Below, piece by piece: positions 1 through 10,611 of a stretch of 64,000 bases of DNA. Positions within the stretch are counted from its first letter, which is position 1. Every line of letters begins with the position of its first letter. This stretch comes from Cymodocea nodosa. Its lineage: Eukaryota; Streptophyta; Magnoliopsida; Alismatales; Cymodoceaceae. The position numbers and the translations under genes are program-made. Below the pieces are notes generated by a model. That model saw nothing but the letters and a program-made list of their open reading frames with translations, was not told the origin of the DNA and searched no databases. The DNA lies in contig CM072336.1 of assembly GCA_036874045.1 (NCBI GenBank), positions 19,587,001 through 19,651,000 on the forward strand, read 5' to 3'.

Positions 1-3000
1 CATTTGCACAAGAAGTTCAACTGTAACTCCAAGTTCCTCCTAGAGAGACTTGATCCACACCACTTCACACGCAATTTCCTTCATCGCCTTGTATTATGCC
101 TCAACACTTAAGTAGAAAACAACACCTTGTTTTTTGCTACACCATGTAACAAGATTGTCACCCACATAAGTGCAATAACCAAAGGTAAATTTCCTATCTC
201 TCTTATCTCTAGTATAACCTAAGTCAAAAAATACTTCAACCTTAAGATAACCATTAGCACAATATAGTAGTCCTTTTCTAGGGATTCCTCTAATATAAGG
301 AAGTAAACATTGAACCCCCCTCAAATGAACTTGTTTAAGATCATGCATAAATTGATTGAGGGGTCCAACTATGTAGGCAATATCTTATCTAATAACTGTG
401 AGATATATCAAATCAAAAGGAAGGATTTTGCTCAATAAGGGTGGATTCCAATTTGCAACCAAGGTAACTAATCTCTTTAAGTAAGTTTAATGCATACTTA
501 CACTAAGTTAACATCATTTTTCCTTTTAAGTACATAAACTCAATGTCAAGAAAATAACCAGGTCAACCCAATTCTTTTATCTGAAATATGTTTGCAAGAT
601 GTTATTTAGTTCTTACAATGCCTTTAACATTGCTACCTATAAAAATGATATCATCCACATATATAGCTAAAATAATGCAACCTCTCAAGCTGTGACAAAT
701 AAAAATTGAGTTATCAACAACATATTTATAAAAGCAACTAGCAAGCAACACCTAACTAAGCTTGTGAAACCAAGCTCTAAGACTTTGTTTTAGTCTATAA
801 ATAGATTTTTTTAACAAGCATACTTGTTTCCCCCTTTTAGCAACATACTCTAGAAGTTGTTTCATATAGATTTCCTCATTGAGATCACCATATAAAAATA
901 CATTTCTCACATCAAGTTGATGTAAAAATCAATTGTTATTCACAACTACAGAGAAGATGATGTGAATGGAATTGAGACAAACCATCAGAGCAAAGGTTTT
1001 CTCATAATTTATACCATATTCTTAAGTGAATCCACAAGCCACTAGGTGTGTCTTGTACCTTTCGATGGAGTCATCTAATCTATGTTTAATAGTGAAGACC
1101 CATTTGCATGAAACTAAATTGACATTAACAAGACATTTCATCAATTCTTAAGTGTCACCGGATGTCAAGGTTCTCAATTTTTCATCTATACCCTTTTTTC
1201 AACATAGTAGTTGTAATGTTTCTTGGTAGGAACTAAGAATAGACTCAAAAGACACTCTTAAGGTAAAGTTGTGACATAAGATGCTTAAGTGGTCATATAG
1301 GAAATATAATTGATTAGAATGTTGGATGCAAAATCGAGTATCTTTTTACAAAGCAATGGGTAGATCTTCACAACTAAAGGTAGGATCAAGAGATGTTGGC
1401 TGCAAAAGTATGTCAAGTTCTGAATCAATGGTGGAAAAACCTTCTTCATAAGCTATAATTGGTGGACTTTAAAAACAACAGGTGGTCTGCTCCAACAATG
1501 ATACATACACCTGTAGAGAATGATCTGTTGGCACATTGTCATTGTGATGACTATTTTGAAGGGGAATTACATAGGTATGAAATTAAAAGGACTCACAAAA
1601 GAGTCAATGCTAAAGAAATAAGATTGATCCTCAAAAAAAGTAACATCAGTAGAGGTATAATATTTTTTTGTAGAATGATGGAAACACGTATACTACTTTT
1701 GAGTCCTAGAATACCCCATAAAAATACATTTAATAACCCTAACAGACAATTTGTCCAGTCTAGAGGAGAGATCCTAGACATAAGACATACACCTAAAAAC
1801 CTAAAGAGAAAGTGTAAGCAACTCCTTGTGAGGACACAAGTGTCGAAAAGGAACTTCCCCCCTCCAACGAAATAGATGACATACAATTAACAATGTATGC
1901 ATAATAAGCACAACATCAAACCATAGATATTTAAAAATTTTCATATAAATAAGAAGAGTTCAGATAATGTCAAAAAGATAACAATGTTTACACTTAACAA
2001 TGTCATTCTACTAAAAAGAATGAGGACAAATGGTTTGATGAATAATGCTAAGAGAGTCATACAATGATTAAAAATTAGCACTCACAAACTCTAAAACATT
2101 ATCAATACATAAACATTTTGGAGTAGCATCAAATTAATTTTTAATTTCAACAAGAAAATGTTGAGCAATGGTAGTAATACATTGATGATCTTTTAATAAA
2201 TAAACTCAACATACACGAGAGTACTCTTCAATAAAAACAATGTAGTAATGATGACCAAAAATAAACACAACACGACTTAACCTCCAAAGATCACAATGAA
2301 TTAAATCAAACATTTTACGACTAGGGGCAAGATGAATATGAGAAAACAAAGATTGACTATGTTTTCCCAACTAACACAACTCACACTAAAAATAAAAAAA
2401 GGATAACCACATTAAAGCTTGTTGGAGTTTTTAACATGAAAGATGCCCCAAACAATAGTGTCATAACACGAAAGAGGTAGAGGACTCATAAGATGACAAC
2501 AAGGTAGTCAGACCATGATTAGGTGTATTTTGCACTAGAGTGTAGACTCCATTGCTTTTACACCCCAAACCAATCCTCACCCCTGTTTAAAGGTCCTGAA
2601 AAGTGCAGTGGAAAGGGAAAAAAGTCATAAAGCATGAAAGTTAAATTGTAATGGCACTAATAGAAAGAAGATTAGCAAGTAGTTCGAGTACATAAAAGGT
2701 TTGATCAAGACAAATGTCAGAGATGACCTAAACAGTCTCTCTACTAGAAACCCTACAAGCATGACCATCTACAACAGTTACATTACAAAAGTTTAGTAAA
2801 TACTATATTCAGTCAAATAAAGAAAGACTATTTGTCATATGCTAAGAAGCTCCTAAGTCTACTATCTAGAAACTTGTATCCTCCCTAGCTACCATAACTA
2901 AACTAATACCTAAAGAAGTAGAAACCAATGTCATCGTAACTTGGATAGTGGTAGTCTATAACTGCATCAACCTTTCAAAGTCTACCTTAGAAATCTTCAC

Positions 3001-4532
3001 CATAAAAGTATCATTAGAAGTAGTGGCAAAAGTTTAAGATTTAACTGTATCTATAATAACCTTAATCTAAGCAAGTTTCTCATATTTGTCCCAACACTTT
3101 TATGACTTATGCCCTAACTTGCCACAATGTTAACACTTTGGTTTGTCTCTTCCCTCACCACTACCTTTCCCACAATTTTAGGAGGAAGAAGCAACTAAAG
3201 CAATCTCTTTAGTGAGAGTTGAAGCAATAGGAATGACCAGAACTTTCGTAAAAGTTTCTTTTAAGTCTGACATTTGATCTAGACCAAGGACTTGACTACA
3301 GATCTGAGAACCTAAATCAAGAGCCAAACTTGTCAAAAAAATAACAACAAGTAATTCTTCTTTGTAACTCCTATTAACACTGATATCGGAGGTTGGTAGA
3401 GATCAAGCTTCTCTACAATACCACAGAGAACATTGTAGTATTCTTAGAGACTCTAGTCACCTTACTGGAGAGTGAACAATTTTTCATACATTTGGAAAGT
3501 TTTAACCACATTCTTTTCATACTCATATGCTTTCTTTAAAGATAACTAGATCTTTCTTGTCGATCACATCATAGAAATACTTCAAGCAATGGTCAACTCT
3601 ATACTAACAAGTAACCACAAAACAATAGCAACATCATCTACAAGCCAATCACCATAGATATCTGATTTATCACTTGAAGGGTCACATGTCAAGTGAGCTA
3701 ACTTCTTGTGGGCAAGTACTATTGTCTCAAAACTTTAGGCCCAAAGAATGTAATTGGAGCCATTAAGTTTTTCAGACACGAGAATAAAACTATAGATCAA
3801 GGAGGTTTCTTTGGAAGCCATCCTTATAGTAATAGGGCACAATAAAGTACACTAACATAGTCAACAAAGTGAATTGTTTTACAGCCAAGGTAGTCAACAC
3901 TTTAATAAAATCTACAACACTTTAACAAAATCTTCAACAAAGTAAACTATCCCACAAAGCACAAAAGATAGCATAGAATCACAACAAAGATGGTCATGAA
4001 GATCTATCCTATGAAGATAGTGTAGAGGTTCTATCCAACAAAGAGTTCGCTAGCTGTCCACATTGACACTACCGATAGAACTGTCACCACAATAGCTCAT
4101 AAAGGAAGAGAGAGAGAGAGCAGTCTACTTACATAAGATGCCAATGATGAGGTTGCGTCATCATGACCCTTACATGTAAGAGACAACAACAGGCTTCAAC
4201 ATTGTAGCATGCCAAAAGACTCTTCAAGCGCAGAGAAAATAATAAGCAATAGACAGAACAAAGACAACAATGAACAACAAAGGAGCTTTTGGCAAGCGAT
4301 AGAGGAGCCCTAATCGAGATTAGGCTCCAATACCATGTTAGAAGATGATTAACGAAAAGATCCAAAAATGCATAATTTTTTATTCCAAGATACATGTATA
4401 TATGAGTACATATATGGATCCATATAAGGTTAAATGGATCCTCCATTTAACCAAGATCCAATTAACCACTTGTTCACACTTTCAAATCATTTTCATGAAA
4501 ATAGGAAAGCAAAAGTGTTTGTTAGTTTAACA
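1..4532 (-). mobile_element. Ty1/copia retrotransposon, minus strand, cut by window edge
   Basis: Decayed copia element read on the minus strand inside intron 4 of the MSH7 gene. From high to low coordinates: a 5' LTR (4336-4532), an adjoining primer-binding site, a gag zinc knuckle CX2CX4HX4C near 3094-3135 that contains in-frame stops, a reverse transcriptase YVDD motif near 652-663, and RNase H from about 350 down to position 1. The RNase H part includes an open stretch (94-348) with the usual SGYC and NLVTW residues. Many stops and frame shifts mean it cannot encode a working polyprotein. The 3' LTR should lie just beyond position 1, so the other target duplication cannot be checked. Confidence 0.88.
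4336..4532 (-). repeat. 5' LTR of the minus-strand copia in MSH7 intron 4
   Basis: On the plus strand it begins TGTTAGAAG and ends AGTTTAACA, so it has TG...CA ends. It is joined without a gap to a primer-binding site (4335 downwards, minus strand TGGTATTGGAGCC) resembling the initiator-tRNA-Met complement used by copia elements. The outer boundary at 4532 is inferred from the inverted ends only. Confidence 0.6.
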
Positions 4533-5103
4533 ATGACATTGTTTTCTAGAATCAATATAGATATTATCTCATATAAGCATTGACAGATTGACCTCTCCTA
4601 TCTGAACATCCTTCTTATACAATTCTATGTGAATGCCTACGATAGTTCTTTCACATGACATGTTCCATGAGCACCAATCTAGTTTTGGACACCATAGATA
4701 AAATATGTGATCCCAAGCCTTAGGAGATTGGGGTCTTCATTACTCTTTATCATATAGATTGGAAATATGGAACTGTTGTTTAACAACAAGAGTTAATGCA
4801 AATGTTGTTCCACTATTTGAATATTAGACATGTCAATGGTAAGCCTCTATCAATCATTTGTTTGTTCCATGTGCTTCACATTGCCTAATATATTGTTGTC
4901 GACTAGTCAAACCAAATATGTGATTGTGTCTCCTTTGATTTGGTTTCTTTTGTTCATGGATCAACAAGTGCTCACATTGGATCTCAGCCACCCTAGACAT
5001 GTCAACTTAACCATACATGTGGTCTTGTTAATTTACCTTTCTATGTTGTGCAACATCATTGAAGGTTATTGACACTATCTATATGCATGAGGAGGATACC
5101 TAC
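4533..5103. other. Rest of MSH7 intron 4, no recognised feature
   Basis: AT-rich intron sequence between the exon 4 donor and the copia LTR. The short open frames on both strands resemble no family I know and have no splice context. The following MSH7 exon was looked for here by its expected residues and not found, so it must lie beyond position 1. Confidence 0.5.
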
Positions 5104-5159
5104 CCACGAGCCATAAGCTTCTTGACAGCATCATCAATTCCACTCTCAGAAATGCCTAC
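5104..5159 (-). CDS. MSH7: MSH7 exon 4
   Basis: 56 nt between acceptor CCCTAG (ending 5160) and donor GG|GTAGGT (5104/5103). It encodes VGISESGIDDAVKKLMAR plus two bases of a glycine codon, exactly continuing exon 3. The next expected residues (YKVGR...) are not in the window. Confidence 0.9.
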
Positions 5160-7617
5160 CTAGGGAAATTAATCAAAGTTTTAGAAATGATATGAGAATA
5201 ACGCAAATACTGAAATTTCCAGAAAAAGTATGTGATACAACAATAACAATAATCAATGTCTTAATTACACTATGTGGGTCAGTCTTAATCCCACAAAAAG
5301 CATGTGATAACAGACAAAATGCAAAATAGCATATTCTATATTGAGAGGATGCACATGAATGAAGGGAACAGTTTACAGAACAGGCTGTAGGAATGCAGCA
5401 TTTATTGGGAATGAGTTGACTTTGATACCTAATAGATGAGATGGTTACCATCTTATTAGATTATTAGGAGAATTGAGATACTGCAAACAACAAAAATATT
5501 CATGAGAATAATATTTAATACCTGTCTGCATTTACCAACCCCACTGTGTGTCATTTTCCAGTCCAACTCCTTTTGTCCAACCTCTGCATCAAGCTCATAG
5601 AGTTCATAAAACTTGCCCTGGTTTTGCAATTAAAAGAGGCAAATATGAGAAACCTGATCATAAACTATACTTCTAAAAGAAAGGAAGTAACATTGTTTAT
5701 GTAACATTTAAAGTAACTCCAAACATAGTTATCAGGGTGAGCCCTTAGGCATAACCTACACATTTGAACTTTCTAAGCACATGGGAATTTGCATGCCTCC
5801 CCTTGTCTTTTTAAAACCAAATCCTTGTCAAATCTATCAGATCTAGCTAGAATCAATGCATTTTAGTGTTAAAATTTGTAAGCATTCAAAACATGATATA
5901 TTAAGATTTTAGCATGCATAAATGATGCTGATGTCATTCATTATAACATTGTAATTTGCTATTTGATATGTATTTCAATCTATTTGTGGATTGGTTATCA
6001 TAAGAAAGCATGTGCCTATGCATTATAGCGTATAATAGAAGACAACACTAATAATAAAAATGCTGAATTTTTTAAAAAAATTTCCATTGACACCTAAGCA
6101 CTGCAGGGGCATCACCTAGGTATACAAGCTTGACGCTTTGACACCTTAATTACTATAACTACAACTTCATGGTGCAGGATAGAATATTTGATATTAATAC
6201 ATGTCCAACTTGTTTAAGCTATTTCAAAATGTCTATCCTGTGATGGGGTTTTATTCATCATGTTGCACATTAAGTGCTTGGAATTTCAAATAGTGGGAGG
6301 ACACCAAAATTTTTAGAATATTAGTGGTTGCTATGGATATTTTTGACAATAACAATTTTCAGCTAGATGGGATCCTCTGCCGATATGTTAGAGAGAATAT
6401 AAGCCAATTGGGTGCGTAACAAGAAACAAACGGGCAATTCTTCTAGAAAGAAACAAGATATTTGGAAAATCCATCTTGCTCAGAATTTTAGCTATGTGCA
6501 AATTATTTTTGGCTTGTTCTCATGGATGACATGCTACATCCACAAACAGGTACCAGTCGTCAAATTCACAAATTAATCATCAGGCAGGGTTGAGGCTAAA
6601 GTAACTTACAACTTTGAAAAACAGAACAACGTCCATGTACTGGCGCTTTACATCCCAGTACTGCCTCTGAGTAGCTGACATTTTCGCCAAAGCATCTAGA
6701 GGTATGTATAATGTTCTTCTATCATAAAGTGGATCGTTAGGCCTTCTTTTATTAGCATCCCTTATGGAAGATGGGTTTAGCCACTCGAACTTACTGCTTC
6801 CACCTTTAAAGGACTCGTCTGGATCCTTTCCACCCACATCCACTTGCCCCGTTTCACGCAGCAATTTCATTCGCTTATTAGACTCGGCTAGAAGAACCCC
6901 ATGATTGATACTAACATCTTGGCAGTTTTCTTTTATCCGCTTCAAACCAGGAACCAGCGGTCGCATCAGAGGGGTGTCTGGGCCCAGTTTATCTTGATCA
7001 TCAAGATCGAAATCCAGAATCTTAGGTTCCACTTCGGTGCTGTAATTACCCAACCTCGAAGCATGTGTAAACCTCGATCGTTCACAACTGGACTTTTCGC
7101 GCTTCTCAACGATCTCTTGAACTCCATCTTCGCTGTTGAAGTGCACGCCACGTCCGCTGGGACCGTTGCAATTTAGTGGATTACTGCAGGACGAGGGGAG
7201 ATGATGAAAACCTCAGACACTAATAACAACATTTGACAACAGCTTTCAACAGATACCAGAACATTCTCGACGCCTAAAGATCAAAAAGCAATTTCAAATA
7301 AAACAACAACCGATCGGTGAAAACGTGAAGATCGAAAAGATGCCGGAAGGCGAGGTAAGAAGCGTCGTGAGGAAGCAAGCAACATGCCTGTGCTTGGGAT
7401 TCCTAGCGAACTTGTGCATTACGTCGGAGAAAGCTAAGGGAGCTCGTTGACAACCGGTACCGGCACCGGCGAGGGAGGAGGAGAAGAGCGGCGTACGGGG
7501 GAGTTTCTCGGGAGGAGTGTCGCTCCCCCGGGCCTCTAACGCCGGAGGCGCTGCATCGCCGCCGCCGGAGGCCGTGGGTTTCTGGAAGAAGGAGAGGATC
7601 GATTTCTGGCGCTGCAT
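5104..7617 (-). CDS. MSH7: DNA mismatch repair protein MSH7 (MutS family), 5' exons 1-4
   Basis: N-terminal part of a plant MutS homologue that pairs with MSH2 (MutS-gamma) to recognise base mismatches in the nucleus. Exons: 7388-7617, 6610-7183, 5522-5617, 5104-5159; the frame is open throughout. The start at 7617 opens with a PIP box (Q4, I7, F10, F11) for binding PCNA. A basic, poorly conserved linker follows, with DTPPEK- and MHKF-type landmarks, then the RRPNDPLYDRRTLYIP stretch that leads into mismatch-recognition domain I, and GKFYELYELDA carrying the Phe-X-Glu mismatch-contact motif. I prefer MSH7 over MSH6 because plant MSH6 has a Tudor domain between PIP box and domain I and a different domain I; here there is no Tudor domain and VGISESGIDDAV is MSH7-like. 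The ATPase part lies beyond the window, behind a copia-filled intron. It is divergently placed to spatacsin. Confidence 0.88.
5522..5617 (-). CDS. MSH7: MSH7 exon 3 (mismatch-binding Phe-X-Glu)
   Basis: 96 nt, 32 codons, phase 0 at both ends, between acceptor CCAG and donor CAG|GTATT. It begins GKFYELYELDA; the F and E of KFYE are the residues that in MutS proteins stack on and hydrogen-bond to the mismatched base. It ends SGVGKCRQ. Not detectable as an ORF because it is so short. Confidence 0.92.
5725..6156. mobile_element. Diverged MITE-like element in MSH7 intron 2
   Basis: Imperfect terminal inverted repeats: ATAGTTATCAGGGTG at the left and, reverse-complemented, ATAGTAATTAAGGTG at the right. 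Interior CACCTAGG-type motifs resemble the better preserved element at 56251-56566. A target duplication is only hinted at (a seven-base match with one mismatch). Non-coding; the intron spans 5618-6609. Confidence 0.45.
6610..7183 (-). CDS. MSH7: MSH7 exon 2
   Basis: 574 nt from the acceptor CTGCAG (ending at 7184) to the consensus donor GTT|GTAAGT (6610/6609). It encodes the acidic, Ser-rich linker, a PDTPLMRPL motif, the SNKRMKLL motif and the conserved entry to mismatch-recognition domain I, ending MDVVLFFKV. The open frame that runs past 6610 is read-through into the intron. Confidence 0.9.
7388..7617 (-). CDS. MSH7: MSH7 exon 1 (start codon, PIP box)
   Basis: ATG at 7617-7615, GC-rich, encoding MQRQKSILSFFQK and the DTPPEK and MHKF landmarks. 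The 3' end is uncertain. Exon 2 needs two carried bases, which a GC-AG donor at 7388 (CAG|GCATGT) supplies; a weaker GT donor at 7325 (CAC|GTTTTC) would also keep frame and add 21 codons. The GT at 7382-7383 would put a stop at the junction. Confidence 0.75.
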
Positions 7618-7664
7618 AGTCGACGAAAAGCAGGGCCGCGCGACACTGCCGATGCCTTTTCCTC

Positions 7665-7671
7665 ATATATA
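7665..7671 (-). promoter_or_regulatory. TATA box of MSH7
   Basis: TATATAT on the minus strand, 48 bp upstream of the MSH7 start codon and followed by GAGG. The spacing suits a very short 5' leader of about 20 nt. Position and composition are the only evidence. Confidence 0.5.
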
Positions 7672-7687
7672 CGTGGAGGGAGAAGAC

Positions 7688-7695
7688 GCGCCAAA
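7688..7695 (-). promoter_or_regulatory. E2F-binding site in MSH7 promoter
   Basis: Minus strand TTTGGCGC, a perfect match to the E2F consensus TTTSSCGC, about 17 bp upstream of the TATA box and 70 bp upstream of the ATG. E2F sites are established in plant replication and repair genes expressed at G1/S, so its place in front of a PIP-box MutS gene is consistent with S-phase control. Confidence 0.6.
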
Positions 7696-7749
7696 TTTTT
7701 GCATTTTGTGCGTGTTGGATCCAAGTTTTACCAAAGGATCCGTTTAAAT

Positions 7750-9960
7750 TTTGACCCGTTAGCTTCTCACATGTTTTCATGTTTTTTCTTTTAAATTAAT
7801 GAATCGGTCATAAATCAAATTCACAATGAAAGAGAGAAAATAACGGTAGAAAGTTAATAGTGCTATATTTATTTTAATCTATACTTAGTTTTAACATGCA
7901 GGAATTAAGCATAATAAGGTTGAAAACAAAAACATACACTCCAATACGTAAAATAGAGCAGTTGTGTCACTCCTACCTTTTAAATAAATCGTAAGATCTT
8001 TCATCGTCAGGTACAGTTTTCTTCCGTGCTCCTAGCTCTATCAAATGTTCCACATTCACAATTTTATTCTCGCGAAAATTCAATGATCTCTGTCTTCTTT
8101 CGATTAACGTTCAACGCTCAACACCCTTCGGATCTAGTCCAAGACTCTCGTTCACTAGGAGAGGCACATGTAGGAATTTTTTTTAGAATATATAAAAAAT
8201 GTTAAAGGTATTAATCTATACTTTTAAGATCTATGTCACCGAGAAAGTTAAAAAAATAGAAAGTTAAAAAAGTTAAAAAATAGAAAATTAAAAAAGTTAA
8301 TAATCAAAAAATTAAAAAATTTAGGAATTAAAAAGTTGTAAAGTAAAATTTAAAAGTATTTATGCTACAAACAGAAAATTAGGAAAATTATATAAATTTT
8401 GAAATTTTAATATTATATATTTATAATAATATTTTATATTATAATAAATATTATATAATAAAATAATAAATATTACTAAATAAAAAATAATAATTTTTAT
8501 TATTTTAATATTATAAAATAAATTAAATAATATTAACAATAATAAAATAATTAATATTTTATTATTACTAAAAATATTAAAATAATTAATTTTTTATTAT
8601 TAATAAAAATAAATATTAAAATAATTAATTAAATAAAAACATTATTAACAATATATACTTTAATTATATTGAAAATAATAAAACAATATATTTTAATTAT
8701 ATTAAAGTATATACGAAGTAATTTTAAGTAAAATAATAATATATTATACAAAGTAATAATTAAAATAATATAATACCTTAATAAAATAAAACAATATATT
8801 ATACTTTAATTATATTAACAATATATATTTTAATTATAATTAATTTTAAATAATAAAATAAATTAATTAGATAGAAATTATTTTTATATTACTTTCCTAG
8901 AAGTCTGAAAGTTTAAAATCTTTGATCTTTTATATGCTTTCAATTTTTTTATGTAACATAAATCTCATAAAATTAAAAAAAAATTCTTGACTTTTTAATT
9001 TTTATCTTTCTAAGTGACACAATTTCATCCACTCTTTCGCTTCACACTTTTTGCACAGTTTCATTTCACACACATCAATTTTTTATCTCTATAATGTTTC
9101 TTACATGACTTCCATTTCACACATACATAACCTCTATCTTTCACGTCAATGTCACCTGTTTATATATCGTATATATTTTACATAGTCCTTGTTTCTTTGT
9201 GGTCAAACAACGTAGTCGCTCACTTAAAAATAACTTAATGACATTTTAACTTGTGCAACAAATCTAATAACTTTACAAAATATTTCACGTTTGCATGCCA
9301 ACTACTAATAAATTTGTCTCCACACCAGCTACTAGTAACTACCACACTTGCCGTTCCCAAGAATTTTGAAAACACCGAACATCTTTTTATAATATTTCGA
9401 ACGAAGTTTGGCTTTTTCTTATCGATAATCTCAGTTACTCATTTCTCGTGATTTTTTATTATCTATTTTTCTCGTGATTTTGGCATTCTTGTGTGTTGCT
9501 TGGATATGTATAAGTGATGTTATTCGTTAAGAATCGTCCCTCGAATATATATTCCATAATACTTTACTTTTTAACTTATTTTTTACTAAAAAATATTTCC
9601 ACAATAACAAAAATGGAAAACATTAATCAGATTTCCCTCGACAAAGTCTCGTTATTCTGTAATCATTTTCAACGTCACAAAAACACTCAGTGTTGGGTAG
9701 ATGCTATCGAAGAGAGCGAAGAAAATTAAGATGGTCCTGTTGCATTTTTTTTTGGTTATTTTTCTCAGCTTTTGATCTATTATTGGTGCTCTTGTTTCAA
9801 AGCCTACTTCTATTGTTTTATGTTTTTTGTTTGTGCAAGTCTTCTTCAATTATTTTTTGTTTGCTAGGCTTTTCTCCTGCCGTAATTTCATATCAGAGTT
9901 TTACGGTGGGTGGCTGTCGTGGATTCATTATTCATGTGCCCATGCCCTGGCATGTGGTAT
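7750..9960. other. Intergenic region between MSH7 and spatacsin
   Basis: Divergent intergenic spacer. Nothing coding is supported: the short open frames at 9251-9968 are AT-rich chance frames with no known motif. It contains the extreme A+T block listed separately. It probably carries upstream control sequences of both genes. Confidence 0.6.
8160..8890. repeat. Extreme A+T low-complexity block
   Basis: About 730 bp made almost entirely of A and T, in short words such as AATTAAAAA, TAATATTAT and AAGTTAAAAAA with very few G or C. There is no coding potential or clear fixed-period repeat. Such tracts resemble matrix/scaffold attachment or nucleosome-poor regions; here it sits midway between two divergent promoters. 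Function is inference. Confidence 0.75.
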
Positions 9961-9961
9961 G

Positions 9962-9967
9962 CACGTG
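9962..9967. promoter_or_regulatory. G-box CACGTG upstream of spatacsin
   Basis: Palindromic CACGTG about 460 bp upstream of the spatacsin ATG. It is the core bound by plant bHLH and bZIP factors. One hexamer alone is weak evidence. Confidence 0.3.
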
Positions 9968-10073
9968 ACTTCTGCGGGAGGTGATATGCTTCAGAAATAA
10001 CAAAAACACTAATTACGAATATACACTGGGGAAGATCAGAGAACCGAAAAATCCAGCTTGATCGATCGCCTCG

Positions 10074-10109
10074 ACCGACAAATCCGTCCGACCGACCGAC
10101 CCAACCAAT
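10074..10109 (+). promoter_or_regulatory. Cluster of ACCGAC motifs and CCAAT box in front of spatacsin
   Basis: Three ACCGAC words (10074-10079, 10091-10096, 10095-10100), the core of the DRE/CRT element of DREB/CBF factors, followed by CCAAT at 10105-10109. They are 315-350 bp before the ATG, so they may be promoter or leader. The three words partly reflect a local CCGA repeat, so the regulatory reading is tentative. Confidence 0.3.
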
Positions 10110-10326
10110 CGGGACGACCGGAATGGCGCCAAAACAACTCCTCCTTCTCGTATAGCGTTCGACGGATTCCTCCCATGTTCGCAACCCCTCCCGTCACCGA
10201 TTTCGATCAGGATCGGGGAGAATAATTCACTCAAACCTTATTTTTCGGATCAACAGTTGGTTCGCGACTTTCTTAGAACTGGCGTCCGTTGTTTCTCGGA
10301 TTAGGGAAGATGTTTGAAGTAGTTTC

Positions 10327-10395
10327 ATGAGTTCGCCATCTTGCCGCGCCATTTCTCGAGAATTGAGATCGTTGTTGTCTCGTTTGATTTGCTAG
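10327..10395 (+). other. Upstream ORF in the spatacsin leader
   Basis: ATG at 10327 opens a 22-codon frame that ends at TAG 10393-10395, 29 bp before the spatacsin ATG and in a different frame. If transcription starts upstream of it, it could lower translation of the main frame. No peptide similarity is claimed. Confidence 0.4.
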
Positions 10396-10424
10396 TTGAT
10401 GTTTTTTATGACCGTTTCCGAGCC

Positions 10425-10611
10425 ATGATGTATTCGAATGGAGTGGATGATGGGGATGAGGGACCTGCCGTGTTGCAGTTGAGGAGATGGAGTCGATCGA
10501 ACTTTCAAATCGAGCTTTCCGAATTCAAAGAGGCTCTTATATCACCGGCGAAGGACCTACTTGTTCTGCTCTCGCGTCGGTCCGAAGCCGTGCTGCTTCC
10601 ACTATCGCCCG
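10425..10611 (+). CDS. Spatacsin exon 1
   Basis: 187 nt. Start chosen at the first in-frame ATG, which is followed three bases later by a second. The frame stays open upstream to 10341 but without an ATG. It ends SPG at donor CCCG|GTAATT, carrying one base. Confidence 0.85.

Noticed and set aside
5104..7617. MSH6 as the identity of the mismatch-repair gene
   Set aside because: It shares the PIP box, but there is no Tudor domain and the domain I sequence follows the MSH7 pattern.
7403..7780. Overlapping open frames on both strands around the MSH7 start
   Set aside because: They are GC-rich shadows of MSH7 exon 1; only the 7617 frame carries the PIP box and family landmarks.
9251..9968. Small open frames in the intergenic spacer
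   Set aside because: Chance frames in AT-rich DNA, overlapping on both strands, no motif and no codon bias.
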